64,000 bases of DNA. Origin: Sphingomonas cremea. Lineage in GTDB: Bacteria; Pseudomonadota; Alphaproteobacteria; Sphingomonadales; Sphingomonadaceae. The stretch is from assembly GCF_021502585.1 (NCBI RefSeq), contig NZ_JAKFGM010000002.1, positions 434,501 to 498,500 of the forward strand, in the 5' to 3' direction. The notes beneath the pieces are model-generated. The model was not told the DNA's origin. It ran no database searches and saw only the letters and a list, made by a program, of their open reading frames with translations. Made by a program: the position numbers and the translations under genes. Positions within the stretch are counted from its first letter, which is position 1. Every line of letters begins with the position of its first letter. This document shows positions 31,606-42,338 of this stretch, piece after piece.

Positions 31606-32886
31606 TCAACTCAGCGCTGCCACAAGATCCTTCAGCGGAAGGAAGGCGAAGCCGATCGAGCTGTCCGAGATGCCATATGGCATGAACAATTGGTCGCCGA
31701 CGCGCATGCCGCCGCATGTATAGACGACGTTCGGGACGTAGCCGTTGCGGTCATCGTCCTCTGCCTCGAGGATCGGATAGCGAGTGCGGCCGAGGATTTT
31801 CGAAGGATCGTCGCGGTCGAGCAGAACCGCCCCCAGCGCATATTGCCGCATGGCGCCGACACCGTGGGTCAGTACCAGCCAGCCTTCGTCAATAAGGATA
31901 GGTGCCCCGCAATTGCCGATCTGAATGAACTCCCACGCATATTTCGGCCCCATCAACAGGTCGCCGCCGTCCCATTGCGTGAGATCGTCCGACCTCAACA
32001 GGAACATGTTCTGCCCGTCTTGCCGGCCGAGCATCATATATTGTCCGCCAATTTTCTGCGGGAACAGCGCCATTCCCTTGTTGCGGGCCGCTTCGCCGGT
32101 CATCGGGATAAGATCGATCGAGCGGAAATCGCAGGTCCGCATCAACTCGGAACGAATGCCCTTGCCGGAATAGGCGGTGTAGGTGCCGATATATTCCTGA
32201 CTACCATCGTCATGGGTGAAATAGGTTAGCCGGAGATCCTCGAGCCCGTTGGACTGTGCCGGTGTAACCGGAAAAATCACCGTTCCCGACAAATTGGCAT
32301 CTTCGTGCCGGTAGACCGTAACCGGCCCGTCGATCACCTGGTCCAGCTCGGGCGAGTCCGCGGCCGTCGCGAACGGCGGCTCGGGCGCCAGCTGGAGTCC
32401 GCCGCTGGCCGACACCAGTCCCTCTCGAAAGGCGATCGAACTGATATGGCCTTCGCCGACGGCGCGAAGCGACAGCAAAATTCGAGTGGTGTGCCGGTCG
32501 AGCCCCGTCTGGTCGGGGTGAGGCACAATGCTGGGATTCATCAGCGCCGCCGCGGCGTAGCTATATTCCTGGCAGAAATAGGCACCGATCAGCTGCTGCC
32601 GCTTGTCGCCGATTCCTTCCAGCGACAGGTTGAGAAGGGAGCAAATCTCCTTGAAGCGGTTGAGGAAGACCTTGCGAGTCTGCCAGTGGCGCTGTTCGAA
32701 GTCCTGCATCACCATTCTGAGCTGGCGGCCGATCTCGCGATCATCGAGTTTCAGTACTGAATCAACCAGCCGGCCCGCACGGCCCGGGTCGGACCGATTG
32801 CCCTGCCAGGCAAGGTGGAACGGCCGTACGACGACTCGGGCAGGGTCCGCCTTCAGTCGTAGCGGGTGGAGTTGGGATTGGATCAT
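31606..32886 (-). CDS. Glycoside hydrolase family 130 protein (mannoside phosphorylase-like)
   Basis: A 426-residue five-bladed-propeller type protein resembling GH130: repeated Asn/Asp-Pro-Ser-Ile-Val, an Asn-Gly-Leu-Glu-Asp-Leu-Arg segment, Tyr-Thr-Ala-Tyr, Lys-Gly-Met-Ala-Leu-Phe-Pro, and Gly-Asn-Cys-Gly-Ala-Pro-Ile with a downstream Trp-Leu-Val-Leu-Thr-His-Gly-Val-Gly. GH130 enzymes phosphorolyse or hydrolyse beta-linked mannosides. No signal peptide, so it acts in the cytoplasm. It sits 6 bases after the GT4 fusion gene and just before manA, so released mannose phosphate could be channelled to fructose-6-P after mutation. Exact linkage is unknown. Confidence 0.85.
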   Translation of the reverse strand: MIQSQLHPLRLKADPARVVVRPFHLAWQGNRSDPGRAGRLVDSVLKLDDREIGRQLRMVMQDFEQRHWQTRKVFLNRFKEICSLLNLSLEGIGDKRQQLIGAYFCQEYSYAAAALMNPSIVPHPDQTGLDRHTTRILLSLRAVGEGHISSIAFREGLVSASGGLQLAPEPPFATAADSPELDQVIDGPVTVYRHEDANLSGTVIFPVTPAQSNGLEDLRLTYFTHDDGSQEYIGTYTAYSGKGIRSELMRTCDFRSIDLIPMTGEAARNKGMALFPQKIGGQYMMLGRQDGQNMFLLRSDDLTQWDGGDLLMGPKYAWEFIQIGNCGAPILIDEGWLVLTHGVGAMRQYALGAVLLDRDDPSKILGRTRYPILEAEDDDRNGYVPNVVYTCGGMRVGDQLFMPYGISDSSIGFAFLPLKDLVAALS

Positions 32887-32892
32887 GAGTCT

Positions 32893-35193
32893 CTAGGAAG
32901 CGGCGAGGGTCCTCGTATCTGCTTCCACACGGCTCTCCTGTCCAGCCTGTTTGGTCAGGCCGAAGCTCTCCCGCATCGTCAACGCGGCGAGGTGGAGCGC
33001 CAGGATCGACTCCGCGCCCTGGTTGCGGTTGATCCCGGTGGCCATCAGGCCATCGAAACAGCTCCCGTCCCTGGCGTCGGCCAAGGGGGCGCCGGCGTCG
33101 TTGTCGCCAAAGAACCAGGCAAATGCGTCGCGGGCCACCTGGCTCCATCCCCCATGCTTGCTCGCTTCATGGGCGGCGGAAGCTGCATCGATCGTCGCTA
33201 CCGCTTCCACCGGCTGCTGGTCGAAGGCCAGCGGCGGTGCATAAGGCCGGCTGAAGCCCTTGCAGCCAACCGGCCGGAACGTTCCGCGCGGACCGGTTTG
33301 CTGTCGAACAAGCCAATCAAGCGTGGCAAGGCCACGTTCGACCATCGACGGCTCACCGAGCACCATTCCCGCCCGGATCAGCGCCTCCGGCAGGCGGGCA
33401 TTGTCATAGGCAAGCTCCGGCTCGAACCAGTCCCAGTCGTCCCGGGAGTAGCGGAAATGCAAGTGCGTCAGCAGCTCGGCGGATTGTCCGAGCAGCCATC
33501 GCGACAGATCGTGATCGGGCCTGGCCTGAAGCAACTCGTAACCGCCGAGTGCGGCAAAAGCCTTGGCCCGAGGCGCACCAAGCTCGCCAGCGAGGGGCGC
33601 GGCTTCTTCAAACAATTGCAGCGCCCAATCGCGCAATCCGGGGGACGGCGATCGTGCTGCCGTCATGCCGAGCGCCCACAGCGTGCGGCCATTGCTGTCT
33701 TCCGAGCCCGATGATTCAAGCCACTGCCGGTCATAGCCCATGAAATTGCGGAACCGGCGCAAGTCGCGATTCCAACCATGCTGGACGAAGGCAGCGAATA
33801 TCGGAGCCAGAGTGGCCGCCTCCTCGTCATTCCGTCGAACCGCAACCATTAGCGCCCGGGCATTATCGTCGATGCAATAGCCGTGATTGCGATCCGGCAT
33901 CGAATAGACCGCATGCTGCAGCATGCCGACCCCGTCGGTCATTCGCCGGATCGCGTCGAGCGGCAGGGCGGGGGAGCGGGGCAGTAGCGGACGCACGGTC
34001 GACTTGGGTTTCTCCGCCAGCGGCCCGAGCGAACGTTCGACCACCCGGGGCCAGAGCATTTCGCGGCCCCGGCGATAGGCTGATCGAGCCAGCGAATGGC
34101 GCTGCTCGTCGTTTGAAAGCAGGTCGTTCGTGGCTATCGCCAAGGCAGCAGGATCGCCGGGGGAGACGATCAGTCCATGTCCGTCGGACAATATTTCCCG
34201 CGCATGGGCGTAAGGGGTCGCAATGACCGGCTTTCCGACTGCTACCGCATAGCTGAGAGTTCCCGAGGTCACCTGCGCCATGTTGAGGTAGGGCGTGACA
34301 TAGATGTCCGCCGCCTGGAGCATGTCGAGCAGCTCTTCCTGTTCAACGAACCGATCGACAAAGCGCACATGATCTTCGACGCCCAAATCGCGGGCGAGAT
34401 CGATCAGCATAGTGCGATGACTTTCACCTGCATTGCGGACCAGATTCGGGTGGGTAGCGCCGACGATTTCGTAGAGTGCGTCTGGATGTTCCTTCACGAT
34501 CGCCGGCATCGCCTCGATCATGTGGCGGATGCCCTTGTCAGGCGTAATCAGCCCGAACGTCATCAGCACTTTGCGTCCCTGCCAGTCGAATTGCGGCTTT
34601 AACTCATCAGGATCGCGCAGCGGTCGATCAGGGACCCCGTGGGGGATGACACTGATACGGCCCGGCGAAACGCCGTATCGCCGTTCCAAAATTTCCGCGC
34701 CAGTCTTGGCCATGACGATTGTCCGCTCGGCGCGGGCGATGAGCCGGTTCAGCACCGCTTCCTGCTCGTCGCTCGGATGCTCCAGCACCGTATGCAGGGT
34801 GACGATCAGAGGCAATTTCGTCGCGCTGGTAAGCTCAAGGATGTCGCAACCGGCAGCTCCGCCGAAGATTCCAAATTCATGCTGCAGCCAGATCGCCTCG
34901 GCCCCGCTCGCCTTGATCCGCTCGGCCGCATCGCGATACGCGGCGGGGTTTTCGGCGTCGATCGTGACGATGGGATCCGGGTAACTAACGCCCGACCCGT
35001 CATCCATCGCATAATGGTCCAGCTTCATCGTCGGGTAGCGTTGGCGAAGCGCGTCGGCGACATCGCTGGTGTAGGTGGCCAATCCGCATCGGCGCGGCAA
35101 TGCATTGCCGATCAGCGCCAGATGATGGAACGGCGCCGACCGCGCGGAGATGCGTTCGTCGTCGTGATTGGTCAGGAAATCGGACTCGAACAT
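32893..35193 (-). CDS. GT4 glycosyltransferase fused to an alpha/alpha-barrel-like C-terminal domain
   Basis: A 766-residue two-part protein. Residues about 25-410 are a GT-B fold GT4 glycosyltransferase (Pro-Arg-Arg-Cys-Gly-Leu-Ala-Thr-Tyr-Thr-Ser-Asp near the N-terminus, His-Glu-Phe-Gly-Ile-Phe-Gly-Gly, His-Gly-Val-Pro-Asp, a Thr-Phe-Gly-Leu-Ile-Thr-Pro-Asp-Lys-Gly strand and Pro-Tyr...Gly-Thr-Leu-Ser-Tyr-Ala). Residues about 425-740 are helical with repeated aromatic motifs (Tyr-Cys-Ile-Asp-Asp-Asn-Ala-Arg-Ala; Trp-Phe-Glu-Pro-Glu-Leu-Ala-Tyr-Asp-Asn-Ala-Arg), like an (alpha/alpha)6 glycosidase or epimerase barrel. First gene of the GT4-GH130-manA-thiolase operon. Sugar donor and acceptor unknown; mannose is suggested by the neighbours. 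Confidence 0.85.
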   Translation of the reverse strand: MFESDFLTNHDDERISARSAPFHHLALIGNALPRRCGLATYTSDVADALRQRYPTMKLDHYAMDDGSGVSYPDPIVTIDAENPAAYRDAAERIKASGAEAIWLQHEFGIFGGAAGCDILELTSATKLPLIVTLHTVLEHPSDEQEAVLNRLIARAERTIVMAKTGAEILERRYGVSPGRISVIPHGVPDRPLRDPDELKPQFDWQGRKVLMTFGLITPDKGIRHMIEAMPAIVKEHPDALYEIVGATHPNLVRNAGESHRTMLIDLARDLGVEDHVRFVDRFVEQEELLDMLQAADIYVTPYLNMAQVTSGTLSYAVAVGKPVIATPYAHAREILSDGHGLIVSPGDPAALAIATNDLLSNDEQRHSLARSAYRRGREMLWPRVVERSLGPLAEKPKSTVRPLLPRSPALPLDAIRRMTDGVGMLQHAVYSMPDRNHGYCIDDNARALMVAVRRNDEEAATLAPIFAAFVQHGWNRDLRRFRNFMGYDRQWLESSGSEDSNGRTLWALGMTAARSPSPGLRDWALQLFEEAAPLAGELGAPRAKAFAALGGYELLQARPDHDLSRWLLGQSAELLTHLHFRYSRDDWDWFEPELAYDNARLPEALIRAGMVLGEPSMVERGLATLDWLVRQQTGPRGTFRPVGCKGFSRPYAPPLAFDQQPVEAVATIDAASAAHEASKHGGWSQVARDAFAWFFGDNDAGAPLADARDGSCFDGLMATGINRNQGAESILALHLAALTMRESFGLTKQAGQESRVEADTRTLAAS

Positions 35194-35351
35194 TACGCCT
35201 CAGTTTCACGAATGGGTGCTAGGCGGCCGAAGAGCCGCATATGTCCCAACGATTGGAACGGACTCTGGTTCATACCACGTTCGCGCTCGCACAAGAAATT
35301 ATTGTGCGATGCAGCAATGCTTGCGCAACTTGATCGGTCTGCCGCCCCGTG

Positions 35352-36683
35352 TCAGGCGGCGATTTCGGCCGGATCGAGTCTGTCGACGCTTGGCAATTCT
35401 CCGGCCAGGGCGGCATCGAACTGCTCCCGGTCGAGCGCATTCTCCCAGCGGGTGACGACCACAGTGGCGACCGCATTGCCAATGAAGTTGGTTAGGCTTC
35501 GGCACTCGCTCATGAAGCGGTCAATGCCGAGTATCAGCGCCATTCCCGCGACAGGTACAGAGGGCACGATCGACAGGGTCGCGGCCAGGGTGATGAAGCC
35601 GGCGCCTGTTACGCCCGCCGCGCCCTTCGACGACAGCATTGCCACCGAAAGCAAAAGCAGCTGCTCGCCAAGGCTGAGATGAACGCCCGTCGCCTGGGCA
35701 ATGAACAGTGCAGCCAGCGTCATGTAAATATTGGTGCCGTCGAGATTGAACGAATAGCCGGTCGGCACGACCAGTCCGACAATCGACTTTGGGCAGCCGG
35801 CTCGCTCCAGCTTTTCGATCAGCGAGGGTAGGGCGCTTTCGCTCGATGAGGTGCCGAGCACCAGCAGCAGTTCGGCTTTGAGGTAAGCGATCAGCCTGAA
35901 GATGGAGAAGCCGGCAAGTTTCGCGACAGTGCCGAGGACGACCAGCACGAAAAACAGCGCGGTCGCATAGAAGGTCGCGACGAGCGTGGCGAGGTTCGCC
36001 AGCGTCCCAATTCCATATTTGCCGATGGTAAAGGCCATCGCCCCGAACGCTCCGACCGGGGCAATCGCCATGATGATCGCAACGAGCCTGAACATGACCA
36101 GCGAAAGCTGGTTCAAAAGGTCGAGAATCTTTGTCCCCCTGTCGCCGACCAGGGCCAGCGCGATGCCGAACAGGATCGACGCGAGCAGGGTCTGGAGGAT
36201 GTGCCCGGCTGTCAGCGCGGACAGGAAAGTATCGGGGATGATGTCGAGCAGGAAGCCGGTCAGCGTGGTGTCATGGGCTTGGGCGGAATAATCGCCGATC
36301 TGCGACGTATCGAGGGTCGACGGGTCGATATTGAGCCCTTCGCCCGGCCGGACGACATTGGCGACGACCAGGCCGACAATCAGCGCCAGGGTGGAGAAGA
36401 AGAGGAAATAGGCAAACGCCTTCAATGCCACCCGTCCGACACGCCTCAGGTCGCGCATGCCGGCGATGCCGGTGACGATGGTGAGGAAGATCACCGGGGC
36501 GATGATCATCTTGATCAGCTTGATGAAACCGTCGCCAAGCGGCTTGAGCGCTTCGCCGGTAGCGGGCCAGAAATGGCCAACGATCACCCCCAGTATGATC
36601 GCAACCAGTACCTGGACATAAAGATGCCGATACCAGGGCTTGGCCGCCGGCACCGTCGCGTCCTTGTCGAAATTGATTGTCAT
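35352..36683 (-). CDS. dctA: C4-dicarboxylate/proton or sodium symporter DctA
   Basis: A 443-residue member of the DAACS family with about eight membrane helices and two re-entrant loops. Diagnostic motifs are present: Ser-Ser-Ser-Glu-Ser-Ala-Leu-Pro (hairpin 1), [11 protein letters not shown] (helix 7) and Asp-Arg-Phe-Met-Ser-Glu-Cys-Arg (helix 8). DctA imports succinate, malate, fumarate or orotate across the inner membrane. The gene is monocistronic and divergent from the shikimate operon, with about 77 bp between the starts. No DctBD regulators are adjacent. Confidence 0.93.
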   Translation of the reverse strand: MTINFDKDATVPAAKPWYRHLYVQVLVAIILGVIVGHFWPATGEALKPLGDGFIKLIKMIIAPVIFLTIVTGIAGMRDLRRVGRVALKAFAYFLFFSTLALIVGLVVANVVRPGEGLNIDPSTLDTSQIGDYSAQAHDTTLTGFLLDIIPDTFLSALTAGHILQTLLASILFGIALALVGDRGTKILDLLNQLSLVMFRLVAIIMAIAPVGAFGAMAFTIGKYGIGTLANLATLVATFYATALFFVLVVLGTVAKLAGFSIFRLIAYLKAELLLVLGTSSSESALPSLIEKLERAGCPKSIVGLVVPTGYSFNLDGTNIYMTLAALFIAQATGVHLSLGEQLLLLSVAMLSSKGAAGVTGAGFITLAATLSIVPSVPVAGMALILGIDRFMSECRSLTNFIGNAVATVVVTRWENALDREQFDAALAGELPSVDRLDPAEIAA

Positions 36684-36760
36684 CGCTTCCCCTCAGGCGC
36701 GAGCAAAGCGGGAGCGCCGCGCTTTGGCAAGCGGCGAGGCTTGCGCTAGGGCGCGAAGCG

Positions 36761-37954
36761 ATGAGTGCGACGCTTGTTTCGAACCTCGGCTGGTTCCCGG
36801 CCAGCTGGCGCGGCCGACCGGCCCGCCAGATGCCGGCCTATGCTGATGAAATGCTGCTGAACGCGGTCGAAGCGCGGCTGTCGGGCGCAGGGCCGGTGGT
36901 CGCCTGCGAGGATGCGGCGCTACTCCGCTCGGCTATGGCCGAACTGGCCCAAGGGCGTGGCTTCCTGCTTCAGGGCGGCGACTGCGCTGAGAGCTTTGAC
37001 GATCCGGTTGCCGAACAGGTGGCAGGGATTGCCGGCCTGTTCGACGCGATGTCCGAACGGCTCAAGCCTGCCCTCAATGGTCCCCTGATCGAAGTGGCGC
37101 GGATCGCGGGCCAGTTCGCAAAGCCGCGCAGCGCGCATGAGGAAACGCGCGACGGCGTCACGCTACCCGCGTACCGCGGCGACATTGTCAACGGAATCGA
37201 GTTCGAGGCGGCCGTGCGCAAGGCGGATCCACAGCGGATGCTTCGGGCGCACATGCAGTCGGTCGGCACGGCCGCCAGCCTTTCTGCAGCACGAGCTACC
37301 GGGGCCCCGATCTTCACCAGTCACGAGGCATTGCTACTCCCCTATGAGGAGCCTTTGACTCGTCGGGACTCGGCTGGCCGGTGGTGGGCGACTTCGGGCC
37401 ACATGCTATGGCTTGGCGATCGGACCCGGCAGGTCGACGGCGCCCATGTCGAATATTTGCGCGGGATCGAGAATGTCGTCGGCGTGAAGTGTGGGCCTAG
37501 CCTGACTGCCGACGAATTGATGCACCTGGTGAACCGGCTCGACCCACTCAACAGCGACGGCAAGCTGGTGCTCATCGGGCGCTTTGGGGCGAGGAAGATC
37601 GGTGAGCTTTTGCCCCCGTTGATGCGCGCATTGAAGAGCGAGGGCCGGGCGGTCGTCTGGACGATCGATCCGATGCACGGCAACACCAGCATGACCGGCA
37701 AGCGCAAAGTGCGCCGGCTGCCCGATATCCTTGCGGAGATCGACGCTTTCTTCGCGATTGCCCGATCCGAAGGGGTGCATGGTGGCGGAGTGCATCTGGA
37801 AATGAGTGCATTGGACGTCACCGAATGCTTGGGCGGGCGCGGGCCGGCGTCGATCGACGAGCTGGAGAAGAATTGGCTTACCGCCTGCGACCCGCGCCTT
37901 AATCGCGCCCAGGCTATCGACCTTGCGACCCATGTCGCGGAGCTGCTTGGTTGA
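36761..37954 (+). CDS. 3-deoxy-7-phosphoheptulonate synthase, class II
   Basis: A 397-residue class II (plant-like, AroAII) DAHP synthase with Trp-Arg-Gly-Arg-Pro-Ala-Arg-Gln-Met-Pro, Leu-Leu-Gln-Gly-Gly-Asp-Cys-Ala-Glu-Ser-Phe (metal-binding Cys), Gly-Arg-Phe-Gly-Ala-Arg-Lys and Asp-Pro-Met-His-Gly-Asn. It condenses erythrose-4-P and PEP, the first step of the shikimate pathway. The ATG at 36761 matches the family; the open frame continues to 36677. The TGA overlaps the aroA TTG, so this is the first gene of a three-gene aromatic operon. Confidence 0.95.
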   Translation: MSATLVSNLGWFPASWRGRPARQMPAYADEMLLNAVEARLSGAGPVVACEDAALLRSAMAELAQGRGFLLQGGDCAESFDDPVAEQVAGIAGLFDAMSERLKPALNGPLIEVARIAGQFAKPRSAHEETRDGVTLPAYRGDIVNGIEFEAAVRKADPQRMLRAHMQSVGTAASLSAARATGAPIFTSHEALLLPYEEPLTRRDSAGRWWATSGHMLWLGDRTRQVDGAHVEYLRGIENVVGVKCGPSLTADELMHLVNRLDPLNSDGKLVLIGRFGARKIGELLPPLMRALKSEGRAVVWTIDPMHGNTSMTGKRKVRRLPDILAEIDAFFAIARSEGVHGGGVHLEMSALDVTECLGGRGPASIDELEKNWLTACDPRLNRAQAIDLATHVAELLG

Positions 37955-39243
37955 AGCTGGTTGCGACCCCGGGCTCGTTCGTGACAGGCGAGGCGGCAAT
38001 CCCGGGCGACAAGAGCTGCTCGCACCGCGCCCTGATTCTCGGTGCAATGGCGGAAGGCGAGACCCGGATCAGCGGCATGCTCGAAAGCGACGATGTGCTT
38101 GCCACTGCGCGAGCGATTGAGGCGTTTGGGGCGAGGGTCGATCACAGCGATGGCGGCAAGTGGATTGTTCGCGGCGGTACGTGGCGCTCGCCCGGTTCGA
38201 TCGACTGCGGCAATAGCGGGACGACTGCCCGGCTTCTGATAGGTGCGGTCGCAGGAATGCCGGCGGTCCGTGCGGTCTTTACCGGCGATGAATCGCTGTC
38301 GACCCGGCCGATGCAGCGGTTGACTGTCCCGCTCGAGCGGATGGGGGCGATCATCGAGGGCGGCGATCGGCTGCCTTTGACGGTTCAGGGCACGCAACTG
38401 GGTGGGATCGACCATCGCAACGTGCCCGCCTCGGCCCAGGTTAAATCGGCGGTCCTGCTCGCCGGTCTTGGAACGAATGCCCCGGTATCAATCACCGAGC
38501 CGATGCCCAGCCGCAATCACACCGAATTGATGCTGGCTCGGTTCGGGTGCGAACTTGAGTATTCGGAGACGCCAGGTGGGCAAGTTACTCGACTGGGCCG
38601 GCGCCGGACGCTCGTGGGGTGCGAGATCAAGATTGGAGCCGATCCCTCGTCCGCCGCTTTTCCGCTCGTCGCAGCGGCGATCGTGCCAGGGTCCGACGTG
38701 CTTGTCCGGGGCATGCTGGTCAATCCACTGCGCACTGGGCTTTACGAAACCATGGAAGCAATGGGCACAGACATAAGGCTTTCCAACGAGCGCTTGCAGT
38801 CGGGCGAAATCGTTGCCGATGTCCGAATTACGCATTCGCACCTCCGGCCGTGCCACGTTAGACCCGAGCAAATCCCGGCGATGATCGATGAGATTCCTGC
38901 CCTGGCTGTCGCCTGCGCTTTCGCCGATGGGGAAAGCTTGATCGAGGGGCTCGGCGAATTGCGGGTCAAGGAAAGCGACCGATTGGGCGCCATTGTCGCG
39001 GGGCTCGCCGCATGCGGGGTCGTTGCGATGGTGCACGGGGACACGCTGCGAATTTTCGGACGCGGCCAGGTGCAAGGCGGTGCAAACGTCGCGACCCAGG
39101 GAGATCACCGCATTGCCATGGCTTTCCTGGCGCTCGGCCTGGCCGCCGAACAGCCGGTCGAGGTAGACCGGGCCGAAATGATTGCCACCAGCTTTCCCGG
39201 CTTTACGGAGGTGATGCAGGCACTGGGGGCCGACCTAAGATGA
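37951..39243 (+). CDS. aroA: 3-phosphoshikimate 1-carboxyvinyltransferase (EPSP synthase)
   Basis: A 430-residue EPSP synthase: [10 protein letters not shown] near the N-terminus (Cys replaces the common Ile), Asn-Ser-Gly-Thr-Thr-Ala-Arg-Leu, Asp-Glu-Ser-Leu-Ser-Thr-Arg-Pro-Met, Lys-Glu-Ser-Asp-Arg and Asp-His-Arg-Ile-Ala-Met. The Gly-Asn-Ser-Gly-Thr-Thr form suggests a class I-like or intermediate enzyme. It forms EPSP from shikimate-3-P and PEP, shikimate step six. The start is TTG at 37951, overlapping the upstream TGA as TTGA, indicating coupled translation; no better ATG exists before the active-site Lys. The stop overlaps the aroC ATG. Confidence 0.95.
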   Translation: MKLVATPGSFVTGEAAIPGDKSCSHRALILGAMAEGETRISGMLESDDVLATARAIEAFGARVDHSDGGKWIVRGGTWRSPGSIDCGNSGTTARLLIGAVAGMPAVRAVFTGDESLSTRPMQRLTVPLERMGAIIEGGDRLPLTVQGTQLGGIDHRNVPASAQVKSAVLLAGLGTNAPVSITEPMPSRNHTELMLARFGCELEYSETPGGQVTRLGRRRTLVGCEIKIGADPSSAAFPLVAAAIVPGSDVLVRGMLVNPLRTGLYETMEAMGTDIRLSNERLQSGEIVADVRITHSHLRPCHVRPEQIPAMIDEIPALAVACAFADGESLIEGLGELRVKESDRLGAIVAGLAACGVVAMVHGDTLRIFGRGQVQGGANVATQGDHRIAMAFLALGLAAEQPVEVDRAEMIATSFPGFTEVMQALGADLR

Positions 39244-40229
39244 GCATCAACAGCTTCGGCCACTTGTTCCGACTGACGACCTGGGGCGAGAGCCATGGGC
39301 CTGCGATCGGGTGCGTCGTGGACGGCTGTCCGCCGGGGTTGGAGCTTGATGACACGTGGGTCCAACGCTTCCTCGATCTTCGCCGGCCGGGGACGTCCAA
39401 GAACGTCTCTCCGCGGCAGGAGCCAGACCGTGTACAGATCCTCTCTGGAGTTTACGAGGGCCGCACCACAGGTACGCCGATCGCGATGACGATCGAAAAT
39501 GTCGATGCTCGAAGCGCCGACTATCCCATCGATGCCCCCTATCGGCCAGGGCATGCCGATTTCGCCTACGACGCAAAATACGGTCTTCGCGACCCTCGTG
39601 GCGGGGGACGTGCCTCGGCTCGTGAAACGGCGATGCGGGTCGCCGGCGGGGCGGTGGCGCGGCTCGTGATTCCAGAGGTTGAGATTGCCTCGGCCGTGGT
39701 CGAGATCGGCGGCGATGCGGACGAAAGCCGCTGGGAAGCCATACTCGATGAGGCGCGCGCTGCGGGCGACAGCCTGGGCGCCATTGTCGAATGCATTGCA
39801 ACGGGCGTGCCCTCCGGTTGGGGTGCACCGGTTTACGCCAAGCTTGATGCCAAGCTGGCGGGGGCGTGCATGGGCATTAACGCGGCCAAGGGAGTCGAGA
39901 TCGGCGACGGATTCGGCGCGGCGCGATTGAAGGGAAGCGAAAATGCCGACGCGATGCGCTCCGACGGCCGTTTCGAATCAAACCATGCCGGCGGGATCTC
40001 CGGTGGAATCTCGACTGGGCAGGCGATCGTCGTCCGGGTCGCATTCAAACCGACCTCGTCGATCCGTGTGCCCGTGCCCAGCATCGATGCGTCGGGCCGC
40101 GAAATGGATGCGGTGACCAAAGGCCGTCATGATCCTTGCGTCGGGATAAGGGGCGGACCCGTAGTCGAAGCGATGGTTGCGCTTGTCCTGGCGGACCAGA
40201 AGCTGCTTCACCGGGGCCAGTGCGGCTAA
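39240..40229 (+). CDS. aroC: Chorismate synthase
   Basis: A 329-residue chorismate synthase with Thr-Thr-Trp-Gly-Glu-Ser-His-Gly at residues 12-19, [11 protein letters not shown] and [10 protein letters not shown], all FMN/EPSP-binding signatures. It is slightly short, ending soon after the Asp-Pro-Cys-Val-Gly-Ile-Arg motif. It makes chorismate from EPSP and requires reduced FMN. ATG at 39240 overlaps the aroA TGA. The gene end overlaps convergent paaD by 4 bp. Confidence 0.96.
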   Translation: MSINSFGHLFRLTTWGESHGPAIGCVVDGCPPGLELDDTWVQRFLDLRRPGTSKNVSPRQEPDRVQILSGVYEGRTTGTPIAMTIENVDARSADYPIDAPYRPGHADFAYDAKYGLRDPRGGGRASARETAMRVAGGAVARLVIPEVEIASAVVEIGGDADESRWEAILDEARAAGDSLGAIVECIATGVPSGWGAPVYAKLDAKLAGACMGINAAKGVEIGDGFGAARLKGSENADAMRSDGRFESNHAGGISGGISTGQAIVVRVAFKPTSSIRVPVPSIDASGREMDAVTKGRHDPCVGIRGGPVVEAMVALVLADQKLLHRGQCG

Positions 40230-40662
40230 TGGCATTTGAATCGGTCGAACGGTTCCAAACAGTCCTTGCAGCGCCATTGCGCCTTGCACGGGGTTGATCC
40301 GAAGCGGCTGACCTCCTCGGTATTGGTCGATCTGCAGCGCGGGCAGGTTGCAGACTTGGCGAGATCCGGCGGTGCGATGCCATAGGCGAGAAGCTTGGCC
40401 TTGCCCTCCTCGCTGATCCAATCGGTCGTCCATGGCGGGGCGAGCCGGGTTTCGATGGCAACGTCGCGATAGCCCGCAGCGTCGAGGGCATCGCGGATGC
40501 TTTGTTCGATAAACTGGGTAGCGGGGCAGCCCGAATAGGTTGGGGTGATGATCACCCTGTCTTCTTCAACCGAGCGGACAATTCCAAGATCGAGCACCGA
40601 CACGGCCGGGATTTCCGGATCGGGAACATCCTTGAGGACGGTCCAGATATCGCGGACGCCCA

Positions 40663-40663
<1 letters not shown>
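40226..40663 (-). CDS. paaD: Phenylacetyl-CoA epoxidase subunit PaaD-like protein
   Basis: A 145-residue protein: an N-terminal MIP18/DUF59 domain ([15 protein letters not shown]; Thr-Tyr-Ser-Gly-Cys-Pro-Ala) and a C-terminal zinc-ribbon (Cys-Pro-Arg-Cys, then Cys-Lys-Ala...Cys-Lys-Asp-Cys). This pairing defines PaaD, the Fe-S maturation-type component of the PaaABCDE epoxidase. None of paaA, paaB, paaC or paaE is next to it. The ATG at 40663 overlaps the thiolase stop as TGATG. Confidence 0.9.
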
Positions 40664-41865
<1,202 letters not shown>

Positions 41866-41909
41866 GGGCGTCACCTAGGGTCGTGGCCCCCAACCGGCAA
41901 GTGTTATGC

Positions 41910-42338
41910 CTAGACGATCGCTCCGCCAATTTCGCGCGACAGGCCCTGGAATTCGGCGACGGTGCGGCCGTCGTCCGCCTTGACCTGCACCGCATAAACC
42001 CCACTGCGGCCGCTGCGAGAGCGCTCCACTGCCTCGGCAATTAGGGTTTCGCCGACCTTGGCCGGTGACAGGAAGCTGATCGCGGCATGAGCCGCCACTG
42101 TGGTCGCGTTGCGGCTGTTGCAGGCATAGGCAAAGGCGCTGTCGGCTAGGCTGAAAATCATCCCGCCGTGGACGATGCCGTGACCGTTGGCCATGTCGGG
42201 GCGGAGCAGCATCCGCACCCGGGCATATCCCTCACGCGATTCCTCGATGACCAGCCCCCAGCTAGGGCCTGTGCCTTCCTTCGACAGCATGGTGTCGGCG
42301 ACGCGCCGGGCGAGCGCGTCAGCTTCGCTGGCGCTCAT
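41910..42338 (-). CDS. paaI: PaaI-type hotdog thioesterase
   Basis: A 142-residue hotdog-fold protein with the PaaI active-site helix Asn-Gly-His-Gly-Ile-Val-His-Gly-Gly-Met-Ile-Phe-Ser-Leu-Ala-Asp, including the catalytic Asp. PaaI hydrolyses stray ring-hydroxylated phenylacetyl-CoA species and releases CoA during phenylacetate breakdown. The ATG overlaps the hppD stop as ATGA. The 44-bp gap to the thiolase shows no terminator, so hppD-paaI-pcaF-paaD likely form one transcript. Confidence 0.92.
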   Translation of the reverse strand: MSASEADALARRVADTMLSKEGTGPSWGLVIEESREGYARVRMLLRPDMANGHGIVHGGMIFSLADSAFAYACNSRNATTVAAHAAISFLSPAKVGETLIAEAVERSRSGRSGVYAVQVKADDGRTVAEFQGLSREIGGAIV

